Below are positions 23,365 through 33,870 of a stretch of DNA of 64,000 nucleotides, piece after piece. The stretch comes from Pseudoglutamicibacter cumminsii (GTDB taxonomy: Bacteria > Actinomycetota > Actinomycetes > Actinomycetales > Micrococcaceae). The position numbers were made by a program, and so were the translations under genes. Every line of letters starts with the position of its first letter. Positions within the stretch are counted from its first letter, which is position 1. Below the pieces are notes generated by a model. The model was not told the DNA's origin. It searched no databases and saw nothing but the letters and a program-made list of their open reading frames with translations. The stretch lies in contig NZ_JAFBCO010000001.1 of NCBI RefSeq assembly GCF_016907775.1, positions 1,550,001 to 1,614,000 on the forward strand, written 5' to 3'.

Positions 23365-24627
23365 GTGGCTCGGTCTGTTGTGGTTGTGGGTTCGACGGGG
23401 TCGATTGGTACTCAGGCTTTGTCGCAGATGGTGCGTGCTGCGGGCCGGTTTGTGGTCCGTGCTCTTTCTGCGGGGCAGCAGGCTCGTGAGTTGGCGGCGC
23501 AGGCGGTGGTGTTCCGGCCGGATGTGGTGGGTTTGGCTGGCGCTGAGGGGATGAGCGCTGACGATGTGCGTGGTGGATTCTTGTTGCATCTTGCGGGGGC
23601 TAAGGAGACTGCGGCGCGTGACGGTGGGCTTGATCTCGCGGGCGTCGGTTTTGTTGAGGTCGATGCGACGGGACTGGATGAGTATGAGCCCGAGCTCGTA
23701 GTCGGTGAGGATGCGGCGCGTGTGTGCGCTGGTTTGCCGGATGTCGATGTGGTGCTCAATGGGGTCACTGGGTCGCGTGGTTTGCGGCCGACGTTAGCCG
23801 CTATTGAGGCGGGTTCTGTGGTGGCCTTGGCTAATAAGGAGTCGCTGGTTGCTGGTGGCAGGTTGGTCATGGAAGCGGCGGCTCCGGGGCAGATTGTTCC
23901 GGTGGATTCGGAGCATTCGGCGATCGCGCAGGCGTTGCGTTCGGGAGCGCGTAGTGAGGTTGAGCGGCTCATCATCACCGCATCGGGCGGTCCATTCCGC
24001 GGCTGGAGCGCGGAACAGCTGGAGGATGTGACGCCCGAGCAGGCGTTGGCGCACCCGACGTGGGACATGGGGCGCGTGGTGACCACGAATTCGGCGACGT
24101 TGGTGAATAAGGCGCTTGAGGTGATCGAGGCGCACCTGCTGTTCGATGTTGCTCTGGACAGGATTGTTCCGGTTGTACATCCGCAGTCGGTCGTGCATTC
24201 GATGGTTGAGTTCGTGGATGGTTCCACGATTGCGCAGGCCTCGCCGCCGGACATGGGTTTGCCGATCGCGCTGGGCTTGAACTGGCCTGACCGTTTGCCG
24301 GGTGCGTGCGCTCCGGTCGACTGGACACAGGGGCATACGTGGGAGTTTTTCCCGCTGGATCATGACGCTTTCCCGGCCGTCGAGCTCGCAAAGAAAGCGC
24401 AGGAGACTTCGCCTACTCATATGGCTGTGTTTAACGCTGCGAATGAGGAAGCTGTGGACGCGTTTCACGATGGCGTGATTGGTTTCCGTAGAATCGTGGA
24501 GGTCGTCGCCCAAGTCGTTGAGGCTTACGATGCGGACGCTAATGCCGCGGAATATGGCCGTAGTGTCGAAGGTGTTTTGGCTGCTGAGACGTGGGCTCGG
24601 GACGCTGCCCGCAAGCTGTGGGCTTGA
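23365..24627 (+). CDS. dxr: 1-deoxy-D-xylulose 5-phosphate reductoisomerase
   Basis: Second, committed step of the MEP isoprenoid pathway: DXP to MEP with NADPH and a divalent metal. VVVVGSTGSIGTQAL is the NADPH loop; NKESLV, PVDSEHSAIAQAL (metal-site Asp and Glu) and ITASGGPFRGW are all present. The frame extends back to 23239, but GAGGGGG sits 6 bases before GTG 23365, giving VARSVVVVGSTG and 420 aa, like relatives. Together with ispG downstream it gives two MEP-pathway enzymes in this window; rseP lies between, as usual. Confidence 0.95.
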   Translation: MARSVVVVGSTGSIGTQALSQMVRAAGRFVVRALSAGQQARELAAQAVVFRPDVVGLAGAEGMSADDVRGGFLLHLAGAKETAARDGGLDLAGVGFVEVDATGLDEYEPELVVGEDAARVCAGLPDVDVVLNGVTGSRGLRPTLAAIEAGSVVALANKESLVAGGRLVMEAAAPGQIVPVDSEHSAIAQALRSGARSEVERLIITASGGPFRGWSAEQLEDVTPEQALAHPTWDMGRVVTTNSATLVNKALEVIEAHLLFDVALDRIVPVVHPQSVVHSMVEFVDGSTIAQASPPDMGLPIALGLNWPDRLPGACAPVDWTQGHTWEFFPLDHDAFPAVELAKKAQETSPTHMAVFNAANEEAVDAFHDGVIGFRRIVEVVAQVVEAYDADANAAEYGRSVEGVLAAETWARDAARKLWA

Positions 24628-24683
24628 GTCGGCCCGCACAGCGTGGGCGTGACGCGGTTTAGGTTGTACCGGTTGGGATTGTG

Positions 24684-26036
24684 ATGGATCAGGTTCTCGC
24701 GTATGTGATTGGCGCGCTCGTGATGCTGGTGGGTATCGGCATTTCGATTGCGTTGCATGAGGTCGGGCATTTGGTGCCGGCTAAGGCGTTCGGTTTGCGT
24801 GTGCCGCGCTACATGGTGGGTTTCGGGCCTACGTTGTTCTCGTTCCGCAAGGGGGAGACGGAATACGGTATCAAGCTGTTGCCGTTGGGTGGCTACATCA
24901 CGATGATCGGTATGTATCCGCCGCATCAGGATGGTAAGCAGCGCCCTACGCGCACTGGTATTTTTCAGCAGCTTTCGGATGAGGCTAAGAAGGCCGAATC
25001 GGAGACGTTGCAGCCCGGCGATGAGAAGCGTCTGTTCCTGAACTTGCCTGTGTATAAGCGGATCATCATCATGTTGGGTGGTCCGTTCATGAACCTCATT
25101 TTGGCGTTCGTGTTTTTCGGGATCGTGCTCACGGGATTCGGGACTGCCACGCCAACGACCACGGTTTCTGAGGTGTATCAGTGCATTCAGTCGGTAGACG
25201 ACGAGAACGCTCGCCCGGCGGGGGAGGCTCAGAAGTGTCCGGAGGGGGCTCCTGCGGGGCCTGCGTACGCGGCGGGCTTGAAACCGGGGGATGTCATTAC
25301 TTCGGTTGACGGAGTGAAGCTATCTGACACGGATTGGTCGGCGCTCACGGACCGTATTAAGGCAAGCCCTGGTAAGGAGCTCAGCATCGGTTACGTTCGC
25401 GATGGCGTCGAGGAGACGACGACGTTGGTGCCGATTGAGACGGCCCGCCCGGTGGTCTCGCCGTTGGGGATGGTCGAGAAGAACCCCGACGGCACGGCAA
25501 AGACTCAGTCGGTGGGATTTGCGGGGATCGGCTCGACGGCCGAGATCCGCCCACAGTCGGTGACTGCGGTTCCGAGTTTTGTGTGGGAGAACGTCAAGGC
25601 TGTTTCTGGTGTTGTGACGCAGCTTCCTCAGAAGGTTGTGGGGGTTGCTCAGGCCGCGTTTAGTCCGGCTGAGCGTGATCCGAACGGCCCGATGTCCGTG
25701 GTGGGCGTGGGCCGCATCGCGGGCGAGATCACGTCGTTGGATCAGGTGAGCTTCAAGGATAAGATCGCGAGTTACGTGAGCCTGATGGGATCGTTGAACG
25801 TCGCGTTGTTCGTGTTCAACTTGATCCCGTTGCTCCCGCTGGATGGTGGCCATATTGCGGGTGCGTTGTGGGAGAAGGTTCGTAAGGCGTTCAATAAGCT
25901 GTTCAAGCGGCCAGATCCTGGCCCTGTGGATCTGTCGAAGATGTTGCCGGTCACGTATGTTGTTGCTGGTTTGTTGCTTGTGATGGCTGTGATTTTGATT
26001 TATGCGGATCTGGTGAAACCGGTTTCGTTGCTGTAG
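24684..26036 (+). CDS. rseP: Site-2 zinc metalloprotease RseP family
   Basis: Intramembrane protease (M50B) that cleaves anti-sigma factors or other membrane substrates. The zinc motif HEVGH lies in the first membrane segment (SIALHEVGHLVPAKAFG), a PDZ domain occupies the middle (AAGLKPGDVITSVDG), and the third metal ligand lies in LLPLDGGHIAGALWE. About 450 aa. Start is uncertain between GTG 24681 and the next codon ATG 24684; neither has a strong ribosome site. The orthologue in mycobacteria is Rip1, encoded in the same dxr-rip-ispG order. Confidence 0.93.
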   Translation: MDQVLAYVIGALVMLVGIGISIALHEVGHLVPAKAFGLRVPRYMVGFGPTLFSFRKGETEYGIKLLPLGGYITMIGMYPPHQDGKQRPTRTGIFQQLSDEAKKAESETLQPGDEKRLFLNLPVYKRIIIMLGGPFMNLILAFVFFGIVLTGFGTATPTTTVSEVYQCIQSVDDENARPAGEAQKCPEGAPAGPAYAAGLKPGDVITSVDGVKLSDTDWSALTDRIKASPGKELSIGYVRDGVEETTTLVPIETARPVVSPLGMVEKNPDGTAKTQSVGFAGIGSTAEIRPQSVTAVPSFVWENVKAVSGVVTQLPQKVVGVAQAAFSPAERDPNGPMSVVGVGRIAGEITSLDQVSFKDKIASYVSLMGSLNVALFVFNLIPLLPLDGGHIAGALWEKVRKAFNKLFKRPDPGPVDLSKMLPVTYVVAGLLLVMAVILIYADLVKPVSLL

Positions 26037-26186
26037 GGATCCAGGAGAACCAGCGCCAAGCATGGGAAGATAGAGGGCAACGGTACAACGATGCGCTGCT
26101 GGCCGTGCGAGCGCGGGTATACCCTGGGCTTGAACGGGTTCGGTAGTGGATCCGTCCATCACGTATGAGTTCTTGGAGGACACCTC

Positions 26187-27344
26187 GTGTCATCGGTTAA
26201 TTTGGGAATGCCTGCACCGCCACCATTGACGTTGGCGCCGCGTCGAAAGACCCGCCAGATGATGGTAGGCAACGTTGGTATGGGGTCGGATCACCCGATC
26301 ACGGTGCAGTCGATGACGACGACGAAGACGCACGATATCGGCGCGACGCTGCAGCAGATCGCTGAGCTCACGGCCGCTGGTTGCGACATTGTGCGTGTCG
26401 CGTGCCCAACTGACAAGGACGCCGATGCGCTGAAGGTTATCGCTCAGCAGTCCACTATCCCTGTGATTGCGGATATTCACTTCCAGCCTAAGTATGTGTT
26501 TGCCGCCATTGAGGCGGGTTGCGGCGCAGTGCGCGTGAACCCGGGCAACATCCGTAAGTTTGATGACCAGGTCGCTGAGATTTCTGCCGCCGCGAAGCAG
26601 TACGGGACGCCGATCCGCATCGGTATCAACGCTGGTTCGTTGGATAAGCGCCTGCTTGAGAAGTATGGCAAGGCCACCCCTGAGGCGCTCGTGGAGTCCG
26701 CGCTGATGGAGGCGGAGCTGTTCGAGGAGAACGATTTCTACGATTTCGGTATCTCCGTCAAGCACTCCGACCCGGTCGTGATGATTCGCGCGTACGAGTT
26801 GCTCGCCCAGAAGGGCGACTGGCCACTGCACTTGGGCGTGACCGAGGCCGGCCCCGCGTTCCAGGGAACCATCAAGTCCGCGACCGCATTCGGCGCGTTG
26901 CTGAGCCAGGGCATCGGCGACACGATCCGCGTTTCGCTTTCTGCCCCTCCGGTTGAGGAGATCAAGGTCGGCGAGCAGATCCTGCAGTCGCTTAACCTGC
27001 GCCCACGCCAGCTTGAGATCGTGTCATGCCCATCGTGTGGCCGCGCTCAGGTCGATGTGTACGAGCTAGCGAACAACGTGACCGAAGGCCTCAAAGACTT
27101 CAAGGTTCCGTTGCGCGTCGCCGTCATGGGTTGCGTCGTCAACGGCCCGGGTGAGGCACGCGAAGCAGACCTTGGTGTCGCTTCCGGTAACGGTAAGGGC
27201 CAGATCTTCGTCAAGGGCGAGGTCATCCGCACCGTCCCTGAAGACCAGATCGTGGAGACCCTGCTCGAGGAAGCCCACCGTATCGCGGAAGAAATGGGTG
27301 CTGACGAAACCGAGGGCGCATCGCCGTCGGTGTCGGTCCACTAG
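26187..27344 (+). CDS. ispG: 4-hydroxy-3-methylbut-2-enyl-diphosphate synthase (flavodoxin)
   Basis: Penultimate MEP-pathway enzyme, [4Fe-4S] dependent, converting MEcPP to HMBPP. TIM-barrel part includes [12 protein letters not shown] and [10 protein letters not shown]; the cluster Cys ligands are in [12 protein letters not shown] and [17 protein letters not shown]. 385 aa. The GTG start has GGAGG 7 bases before it. Confidence 0.97.
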   Translation: MSSVNLGMPAPPPLTLAPRRKTRQMMVGNVGMGSDHPITVQSMTTTKTHDIGATLQQIAELTAAGCDIVRVACPTDKDADALKVIAQQSTIPVIADIHFQPKYVFAAIEAGCGAVRVNPGNIRKFDDQVAEISAAAKQYGTPIRIGINAGSLDKRLLEKYGKATPEALVESALMEAELFEENDFYDFGISVKHSDPVVMIRAYELLAQKGDWPLHLGVTEAGPAFQGTIKSATAFGALLSQGIGDTIRVSLSAPPVEEIKVGEQILQSLNLRPRQLEIVSCPSCGRAQVDVYELANNVTEGLKDFKVPLRVAVMGCVVNGPGEAREADLGVASGNGKGQIFVKGEVIRTVPEDQIVETLLEEAHRIAEEMGADETEGASPSVSVH

Positions 27345-27373
27345 CCCAGTTCACTGCGTTCAGCTATGAGTCC

Positions 27374-28291
27374 ATGGTGATTCGACAGATCGTGAACCGG
27401 GCGGGAGCCCGTGTGGCTGATCTGTGCTCGCCGGACCCGAGCGTCCGCACACTCACGAACGCGGACGCCCCGGCGCTGCTCACGTTGATCGCGCGGAACC
27501 CGCTCCAGCATGCGTTTATTCAGCAACAGCTCGATGTTGTGGACGGCAGGATCGATGTGTTGCCTGGCGCGCGCATCCTCGGCCGTTTCGACGATGCGGG
27601 AACACTGGTTGCGGCGTGCTGGGTAGGCGCGAACGTGGTTCCTGTCACGAGCGATCAAGGCGATGAGGCGCGGGAACACGGTGAGGCGTTCGGGCGCCGG
27701 ATCCTCACCAGCCGGAAACGCTACGCTTCGATTTTCGGCCCGAAGGCTGGGGTCGAAGGGATCTGGGATGTCCTCAAGACCAGCCCAGGGTTTCCTCCGC
27801 GCAGCGTGCGGCTGACCCAGCCGTTCATGTCGCTCGAAGCCCCTCCCGCCATCGAGCCTTCGGGGCTTGTGCGGCAAGGCTACGTGAGCGATTTCGACGC
27901 GTTCTGGCCAGCATCCGTAGCGATGTTCACCGAAGAACTTGGTTATTCACCGCTCGACGTCGGCGAGGCTTCTTACCGCGCCCGCGTCAAACAGTTGCTC
28001 GCGTGCGGACACACGATGCTGGAACCAGGAGCCGCCGAAACAACGGTGAGGTTCAAGGCAGAACTAGGCATCGTGACGCAGGTAGCGACGCAAATCCAAG
28101 GCGTATGGATGCATCCAGACCAACGCGGGCTAGGGCTTTCGACAAGCCGCATGGCCGCCGTCGTCGAGCTAGCGCAAGCGTGGGCGCCGGTCACGACCCT
28201 GTACGTCAACGACTACAACTATGCAGCGCGAGCCCTCTACGAAAAAGTCGGTTTCCAGACCACCGGGACGTTCGCGACCATCCTGCTGTGA
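27374..28291 (+). CDS. GNAT acetyltransferase with N-terminal DUF4081 domain
   Basis: 305 aa, the typical actinobacterial gene after ispG. The N-terminal part (RTLTNADAPALLTLIARNP) is the DUF4081-type half-GNAT fold, and the C-terminal part is a second GNAT domain with GVWMHPDQRGLGLSTSRMAAVVELA as its acetyl-CoA loop, ending YVNDYNYAARALYEKVGFQTTGTFATIL. Substrate unknown. Starts 29 bases after ispG, probably in its transcript. The final 18 bases including the stop codon are duplicated in tandem. Confidence 0.85.
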   Translation: MVIRQIVNRAGARVADLCSPDPSVRTLTNADAPALLTLIARNPLQHAFIQQQLDVVDGRIDVLPGARILGRFDDAGTLVAACWVGANVVPVTSDQGDEAREHGEAFGRRILTSRKRYASIFGPKAGVEGIWDVLKTSPGFPPRSVRLTQPFMSLEAPPAIEPSGLVRQGYVSDFDAFWPASVAMFTEELGYSPLDVGEASYRARVKQLLACGHTMLEPGAAETTVRFKAELGIVTQVATQIQGVWMHPDQRGLGLSTSRMAAVVELAQAWAPVTTLYVNDYNYAARALYEKVGFQTTGTFATILL

Positions 28292-28309
28292 GCGACCATC
28301 CTGCTGTGA
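28274..28309 (+). repeat. 18-bp tandem duplication at a stop codon
   Basis: GCGACCATCCTGCTGTGA occurs twice back to back (28274-28291 and 28292-28309). The first copy holds the GNAT stop codon. No effect on the protein. Confidence 0.9.
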
Positions 28310-28483
28310 GCATCGTGCGCCGCTAGAGCTACCCACACCGTGAGCCGCCGTGCGTTGCCTGTCCCGCTGGTTCGCTCGCGCAGACTACACTGGACACGAG
28401 CCGTGACCGGATTCACCCGGTTTACGCACCCTTATTGCCGATTCACTCTGCACACGCCGATACACCCTGAAAGGGGAGGCCCT

Positions 28484-30280
28484 GTGGTAACACGCCTTTC
28501 AACGTTCTTCCTCCGCACACTGCGCGACGACCCAGCTGAAGCTGAGCTCGCAAGCCACAAGCTGCTGGTACGCGCCGGCTACATCCGCCGTGCAGCCCCG
28601 GGCATCTACTCGTGGCTGCCGCTGGGCCTCAAGGTTCTGAACAAGGTTGAGAACATTGTGCGCGAAGAGATGAACGCGATCGGCGCGCAAGAAGTCCATT
28701 TCCCGGCGCTGTTGCCCAAGGAACCGTATGAGGCGACGGGCCGTTGGGAAGAATACGGCGACAACATTTTCCGCCTGCAGGACCGCCGCAAGGCCGACTA
28801 CCTGCTCGCGCCAACGCACGAGGAAATGTTCACCCTCCTGGTGAAGGACATGTACTCCTCGTACAAGGATCTGCCGGTGTACCTGTACCAGATCCAGACC
28901 AAGTACCGCGACGAAGCCCGCCCGCGTGCTGGCCTGTTGCGCGGCCGCGAATTCATCATGAAGGACTCCTACTCCTTCAACCTCGATGAGGAAGGCCTCG
29001 ACGAGGCATACGCTGCCCACCGCACGGCGTACCTCAAGATTTTTGAGCGCCTGAGCCTCGAGATTCGCCCGGTCTTCGCGATGGCGGGTGCGATGGGTGG
29101 CTCGAAGTCGGAAGAATTCCTGCACCCAACCGAAGCGGGAGAGGACACGTTCGTGGTGTCTCCGGGTGGTTACGCTGCCAACGTTGAGGCCGTGACGACG
29201 CCGCCGCTGGACCCGATCGACTACACCAACGCGCCAGCCGTCCACGTAGAACTGACCCCGAACAGCGAGACCATCGAAACGCTCGTTGACGTAGCGAACG
29301 AGAACCACCCGAAGGACACCCCGTGGACTGCCGCGGACACGCTCAAGTGCGTTGCCGTGGTAGTTGTAACGCCGAACGGGGAGCGCGAACTCGCCGTGGT
29401 GGGTGTGCCGGGCAACCGCCAGGCTGACCTCAAGCGCATCGAGGCAACCATCGGCGAGCTCATGGGTATCGCCGGCGAGTCCCAGGTTGAGGTCGCTACG
29501 GATGAAGACCTCGAACGCCATCCGGAGCTCGTCAAGGGATACATCGGCCCTGGTTTGTCGAAAGAAGAAGCCGTATTGGGCCGCGAGGCGCGTTCGGGTG
29601 TTCCGTTTTTCGTTGACCCTCGCGTGGTTGAAGGTTCGAGCTGGATCACCGGCGCGAACCTCCGCGACCATCACGTATTTGGCTTGGTTGCTGGCCGTGA
29701 CTTCGGTTGGGACGGCGTGCTTGAGGCTGTTGTGGTCGAAGACGGCGACCCGGCACCTGATGGCTCTGGTCCGTTGAAGACGACCCGCGGCATCGAGATG
29801 GGGCACATCTTCCAGCTGGGCCGCCGTTACGCTGAGGCGCTGGATCTGAAGGTTCTGGATCCGAACGGCAAGGCGCAGGTCGTCACGATGGGCTCCTACG
29901 GCGTTGGCGTGACCCGCGCTGTTGCGGCTATCGCCGAGGCACACCACGATGACAAGGGACTCGTATGGCCGCGCGCTGTGGCTCCGGCCGATGTCGTGGT
30001 GATCATCGCCGGTAAGGGCGATGAGCTCACGGAGACGGCCGAGGACATCGCGGGCAAGCTCGATGAAGCCGGCCTGGACGTCATGCTTGATGACCGTGCG
30101 AAGGTTTCGGCGGGTGTTAAGTTCCGCGACGCTGAGCTGATCGGTATCCCGACCACGGTTGTTGTGGGCCGCGGTGTGGCCGATGGTGTGGTCGAGGTCA
30201 AGGACCGCGCCACCGGCGAGGCTGAGAACATTGCGCTCGATGCGGTGGTTGAGCACGTCGCGCAGCTTGCGTCCCGCTAA
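28484..30280 (+). CDS. proS: Prolyl-tRNA synthetase (bacterial type)
   Basis: Charges tRNA-Pro. Class II core with motif 1 around [23 protein letters not shown], motif 2 around [17 protein letters not shown], and an editing INS domain between motifs 2 and 3 (about residues 220-400), then motif 3 [16 protein letters not shown] and the anticodon-binding domain. 598 aa, standard. The frame extends back to 28340, but GGGGAGG precedes GTG 28484, giving [17 protein letters not shown]. Confidence 0.97.
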   Translation: MVTRLSTFFLRTLRDDPAEAELASHKLLVRAGYIRRAAPGIYSWLPLGLKVLNKVENIVREEMNAIGAQEVHFPALLPKEPYEATGRWEEYGDNIFRLQDRRKADYLLAPTHEEMFTLLVKDMYSSYKDLPVYLYQIQTKYRDEARPRAGLLRGREFIMKDSYSFNLDEEGLDEAYAAHRTAYLKIFERLSLEIRPVFAMAGAMGGSKSEEFLHPTEAGEDTFVVSPGGYAANVEAVTTPPLDPIDYTNAPAVHVELTPNSETIETLVDVANENHPKDTPWTAADTLKCVAVVVVTPNGERELAVVGVPGNRQADLKRIEATIGELMGIAGESQVEVATDEDLERHPELVKGYIGPGLSKEEAVLGREARSGVPFFVDPRVVEGSSWITGANLRDHHVFGLVAGRDFGWDGVLEAVVVEDGDPAPDGSGPLKTTRGIEMGHIFQLGRRYAEALDLKVLDPNGKAQVVTMGSYGVGVTRAVAAIAEAHHDDKGLVWPRAVAPADVVVIIAGKGDELTETAEDIAGKLDEAGLDVMLDDRAKVSAGVKFRDAELIGIPTTVVVGRGVADGVVEVKDRATGEAENIALDAVVEHVAQLASR

Positions 30281-30293
30281 GTTCACTTGATGC

Positions 30294-30328
30294 GTGTGGC
30301 CCGCTGGTGCAATACCGGCGGGCCACAC
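30294..30328 (+). terminator. Hairpin terminator after proS
   Basis: GTGTGGCCCGC (30294-30304) pairs perfectly with GCGGGCCACAC (30318-30328). No clear T run. Confidence 0.7.
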
Positions 30329-30354
30329 GTGTGTTGCGGGTCTACTATGGGGGA

Positions 30355-31155
30355 ATGGATTTCATCCTTACCGACACTGGCGCGCTCAACATCGGGTTGA
30401 TTCTGTTGGTTTTGGGGGCCGGTTTCCTTGCGGGATGGGTCGATTCGGTGGTCGGCGGTGGCGGGCTGATTCAGTTGCCGGTCGTGTTGCTGATTCCGGG
30501 TTTGAGCCCGGTCCAGGCTTTGGCGACGAACAAGGTCGGCTCGATTTTCGGAACCACAACCTCGGCGATCACGTATGGCCGGCGGGTGCGGCCAGATGTA
30601 GCGACGAGCCTTGGACTTGCAGTAACTGCCGGGTTAGCGTCGGTCGGTGGTGCGGTGGTTGCCTCGGTGCTGCCTACGGAAGTGTTCAAACCCATCATCC
30701 TGTTGGCGCTCATCGTGGTTTTCATTTTCACGCTCGCCAAGAAGAACATGGGCTCGGCCACGGTTCTGAAGCATGCACACATGAAGCATCACGGCCGCGC
30801 GTGGGCTATCGGCGCCGCGATAGGTTTCTACGATGGCGTTCTGGGCCCGGGCACGGGGTCCTTCCTCGTGATCGCGTTGGTCGGGATTTTGGGTTATTCG
30901 TTCCTCGACGGTTCGGCGCGCGCGAAGATCGCTAACTGGGCCACCAACTTCGGTGCTTTGTGCTTCTTCATTCCTGCCGGCCACGTCGTGTGGCCGCTCG
31001 GGATTGCTCTGGGCATCGCGAACATGTTCGGCGGCTATATCGGTTCGCGCATGGCGGTTTCGGCCGGCTCGCGTTTTGTGCGCATCGTGTTCCTGGTTGT
31101 GGTGACCGCGCTCATCGTGAGCGTCGGTGCCGACACGGTGCGCCAGTTCGTTTAG
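30355..31155 (+). CDS. TSUP/TauE-SafE family membrane permease
   Basis: About 266 aa, eight to nine hydrophobic segments. The family's twin repeats are visible: AGWVDSVVGGGGLIQLPVVLL in the first half and GFYDGVLGPGTGSFLVIALVG in the second. TSUP proteins move sulfite, sulfonates or other organic anions; the substrate here is not deducible. The frame begins at 30307 inside the proS terminator, so the ATG at 30355 is preferred; TACTAT seven bases before it suggests a leaderless message. Its TAG stop overlaps the TAA of the convergent next gene. Confidence 0.88.
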   Translation: MDFILTDTGALNIGLILLVLGAGFLAGWVDSVVGGGGLIQLPVVLLIPGLSPVQALATNKVGSIFGTTTSAITYGRRVRPDVATSLGLAVTAGLASVGGAVVASVLPTEVFKPIILLALIVVFIFTLAKKNMGSATVLKHAHMKHHGRAWAIGAAIGFYDGVLGPGTGSFLVIALVGILGYSFLDGSARAKIANWATNFGALCFFIPAGHVVWPLGIALGIANMFGGYIGSRMAVSAGSRFVRIVFLVVVTALIVSVGADTVRQFV

Positions 31156-32156
31156 CGAGTATGCCCTGCAAGCTGGAACGCCAAAGCGACCAGCGCGATG
31201 CGGGCCTTGCCTTCGTAGTGCGGCGCGAGACGCTGCAACGGCTCCGCTAGTGACGCCTTCGCGGCTACGAGCTTTTCTGGTCCTGCGGCGAGGTACTTAT
31301 CGCGAGGTCCGATGGTCGCGGCGGCATATGGATGCCCGGAAGCTTTCCCGAGGCCTAGGGTCAGGTCGCGGGACGCCTCGAACCACTGCTGGTTGGCGGC
31401 GGTCGGGTTCCGGTAGGTAATGATGCGCGCGGCTTCGGTGATTTTAGCCGACGTGTCGCCAGCGCGGTCCCAGAGTTCGGCCGCGCGGTCCGCTTCCGTT
31501 GGTTGTGCTTTCGCAACGACCTTCTCCAAAGCGGCAACCGGATCAGTGACCTTAGCGGAAGCCGCCGCTTTCTTGACCACTGCTGCCGCATCGTTATCCA
31601 CCGGCGGAGCACCGGCCTTCTGGGAAGCCGAATACAACGCAACCGAAGCCGCGATCAACCGGTCCACATCGCCACGGTTCAGCGGCGTGTCCTTGGGAGG
31701 GTGCAGGGCCAGCCGCATGAGCTCACCCGAAAACACAGAAGCACGTTTCGCATTCGCCTGGCCGCTCGCTTTGCGTGACGCGACGTGCTCTTCGATCTTC
31801 CGCATCTCACGGTTCGATACCGGGCCGCCCCACGCTTTCGCCCCGCCCAAAAGCTCATATACAGTCTGCGATGCCTTCGCGACGTCCTCGCCGCTGTGAG
31901 CTTTCTCAACATACGCAACCAAGATCCGCGCGGAATACACGGGGTTCTCCTCGGTGCGCATCACGGATTTATAAGCGACCGCATCACCCGGGCGAGCATT
32001 CGCAGAATAGCCCGAAGTTGTTGTCGTGACGCCCAGCCAGCATGCGCTCACCATCAAAACCGACACAACGGCGCGAGCGAGCCGAACACCCGGGTGTGAA
32101 ACCCGCGCATGAGGGCGGCTGGCAGCTGCAGCCGCAGAATTCTGAATTGAACGCAT
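31152..32156 (-). CDS. Putative secreted lipoprotein of unknown function
   Basis: 334 aa. N terminus has basic residues, a short hydrophobic run and VSAC, a fit to the lipobox with Cys about residue 40, so it is probably lipidated outside the membrane. The rest is helical and Ala/Lys-rich with segments such as RSVDR-like DVDRLIAASVALYSASQKAG and a C-terminal ARIALVALAFQLAGHTR. I recognise no family; the gene in this position in relatives sometimes encodes a ferritin-like DUF4439 protein, but I cannot confirm that here. The frame extends to 32408 across rimP; the ATG at 32156 is the sensible start. Divergent from rimP, tail-to-tail with the permease gene. Confidence 0.75.
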   Translation of the reverse strand: MRSIQNSAAAAASRPHARVSHPGVRLARAVVSVLMVSACWLGVTTTTSGYSANARPGDAVAYKSVMRTEENPVYSARILVAYVEKAHSGEDVAKASQTVYELLGGAKAWGGPVSNREMRKIEEHVASRKASGQANAKRASVFSGELMRLALHPPKDTPLNRGDVDRLIAASVALYSASQKAGAPPVDNDAAAVVKKAAASAKVTDPVAALEKVVAKAQPTEADRAAELWDRAGDTSAKITEAARIITYRNPTAANQQWFEASRDLTLGLGKASGHPYAAATIGPRDKYLAAGPEKLVAAKASLAEPLQRLAPHYEGKARIALVALAFQLAGHTR

Positions 32157-32189
32157 ACCGCTATAGTCCCATGCGGGTAGTGTAGATCT

Positions 32190-32218
32190 GTACAGGCAAC
32201 GCACAAACAGTACAGGCA
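32190..32218 (+). repeat. Direct repeats in the rimP promoter region
   Basis: GTACAGGCA at 32190-32198 and again at 32210-32218, exactly 20 bp apart, about two helical turns. They lie between the lipoprotein start and the rimP ATG, so could be a regulator site for either gene. Confidence 0.4.
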
Positions 32219-32238
32219 CAGCGCGACGAGAGGAAAGC

Positions 32239-32832
32239 ATGTCAGCCCACAACGTGTCGACCCATGAGGGTTCGCCATGGTCACCGCAAGCCATCACAGA
32301 GGCCATCAAGCCTGTGGTGAGCCAAGCTGGCCTGATCGTTGAAGACGTGACCGTCAAAGGTGGGGACACGCCAACCCTGCAGATTATCGTTGACCTCCCA
32401 ACCGGCACGGAAACGGTTGAGCTCGATGCTCTGGCCGAGGTTTCGCAGCAGGTAGGCGAGGTTCTGGACGAGGGCTTGCTGGCTTCCTCAGGGGCCTACG
32501 AGCTTGAGGTGTCCTCTCCGGGCGCTACACGACCGCTCACACAGCCACGTCACTTCCAGCGCAACGTGGGTCGCGTCATCCGCGTTGTCGGCGAAAATGA
32601 AGACTTCACCGGAACCGTTCTGGAAGCCGATGACGCCGGCATCGTGATCGAGCCGATCAAGCCAGCCCCGAAGAAGGGCATGAAAGACAAGGTGCTTGAC
32701 CCTGTACGTCGCGAGTATGCTGACATTCGTCGCGCAAAGGTAGACATCGAAGCCACCGCGGCGGCACGGTTGGCGGCAGCACAAGCCGCCGAAGAAGCGG
32801 CAGAGCCAGGTCTAACGGGCGAGGAGGCCTAA
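32239..32832 (+). CDS. rimP: Ribosome maturation factor RimP
   Basis: Needed for 30S subunit assembly. First domain begins near [37 protein letters not shown] is the conserved mid-protein motif; the Sm-like second domain follows ([21 protein letters not shown]). About 197 aa with an Ala/Glu-rich tail. GAGAGGAAAGC before the ATG is a good ribosome site. nusA begins 2 bases after the stop, forming the rimP-nusA-ylxR-infB operon. Confidence 0.95.
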   Translation: MSAHNVSTHEGSPWSPQAITEAIKPVVSQAGLIVEDVTVKGGDTPTLQIIVDLPTGTETVELDALAEVSQQVGEVLDEGLLASSGAYELEVSSPGATRPLTQPRHFQRNVGRVIRVVGENEDFTGTVLEADDAGIVIEPIKPAPKKGMKDKVLDPVRREYADIRRAKVDIEATAAARLAAAQAAEEAAEPGLTGEEA

Positions 32833-32834
32833 GA

Positions 32835-33815
32835 ATGCATATCGATATGACGGCGTTGCGCCAGCTTGAAAAAGACCGCGACATCCCACTGGATAGGCTC
32901 ATCAACGCGATCGAACATGCGCTTGTCCTCGCATACGACAAAGAGCCCGGCGCGATCCGTGGGGCTCGCGCTGAGCTTGACCGCAAGACCGGCGTGGCTA
33001 CCATTTGGGCCCCAGAAGTCGACGAGAACAACCAGCGGATCGGTGAGTTCGACGACACCCCGGCAGACTTCGGCCGCGTCGCCGCTGCCACGGCCCGTCA
33101 AGTGATCTTCCAGCGTTTGCGCGACGCCGAAGACGAAGCCGTTCTGGGGACGTTCCGCGATAAGCAAGGCGAGATCCTCTCCGGCGTGATCCAGCAGGGC
33201 CGCGATCCGCGCATGATCCAGGTGGACCTTGGCACCCTCGAGGCTGTTTTGCCGCCACCAGAGCAGGTTCCGGGCGAGGATTACAGCCACGGCCGTCGCC
33301 TGCGTGTGTACGTAACCGATGTGCACCGTGGACCTAAGGGCCCATCGATCACGGTCTCGCGTACCCACCCGCAGCTCGTGCACAAGCTCTTCGAACTTGA
33401 GGTCCCGGAGATCCAGGAGAAGTCGGTCGAGATCGTCTCGATCGCTCGCGAAGCCGGCCACCGCACCAAGCTCGCGGTACGTGCTCGCGTTGAGGGTCTC
33501 AACGCCAAGGGTGCATGCATCGGGGAGATGGGTTCCCGCGTCCGCGCAGTGATGAGCGAGCTCAACGACGAGAAGATCGACATCATCACGTGGGATCCAG
33601 ACCCTGCACAGTTCGTGGCGCACGCGCTCTCTCCAGCTAAGGTCCTCTCGGTTGAAGTTCTCAACGAAGACCTCCATCACGTTCGCGCTGTAGTCCCGGA
33701 CGATCAGCTCTCTTTGGCGATCGGCAAGGAGGGCCAAAACGCCCGCCTTGCGGCCAAACTCACGGGCTGGCGCATCGACGTTGTCTCGCCTGCACGCCAA
33801 AGCGCTGTAGACTAG
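32835..33815 (+). CDS. nusA: Transcription termination/antitermination protein NusA
   Basis: Binds RNA polymerase and nascent RNA to control pausing and termination. N-terminal polymerase-binding domain ([18 protein letters not shown]), S1 domain in the middle, then two KH domains ([19 protein letters not shown] and [20 protein letters not shown]). 326 aa, the short actinobacterial form lacking the acidic repeats of E. coli NusA. Its ribosome site GAGGAGG lies inside the end of rimP. Confidence 0.97.
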   Translation: MHIDMTALRQLEKDRDIPLDRLINAIEHALVLAYDKEPGAIRGARAELDRKTGVATIWAPEVDENNQRIGEFDDTPADFGRVAAATARQVIFQRLRDAEDEAVLGTFRDKQGEILSGVIQQGRDPRMIQVDLGTLEAVLPPPEQVPGEDYSHGRRLRVYVTDVHRGPKGPSITVSRTHPQLVHKLFELEVPEIQEKSVEIVSIAREAGHRTKLAVRARVEGLNAKGACIGEMGSRVRAVMSELNDEKIDIITWDPDPAQFVAHALSPAKVLSVEVLNEDLHHVRAVVPDDQLSLAIGKEGQNARLAAKLTGWRIDVVSPARQSAVD

Positions 33816-33870
33816 AGAGGTCAGACGTTTAGCCTGGCACGCCCGAATACAGGCCTCGCGATGGGAGCTC

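Noticed and set aside
28499-30328. 609-residue open frame on the minus strand
   Set aside because: Antisense of proS and its terminator; shadow of high-GC coding sequence.
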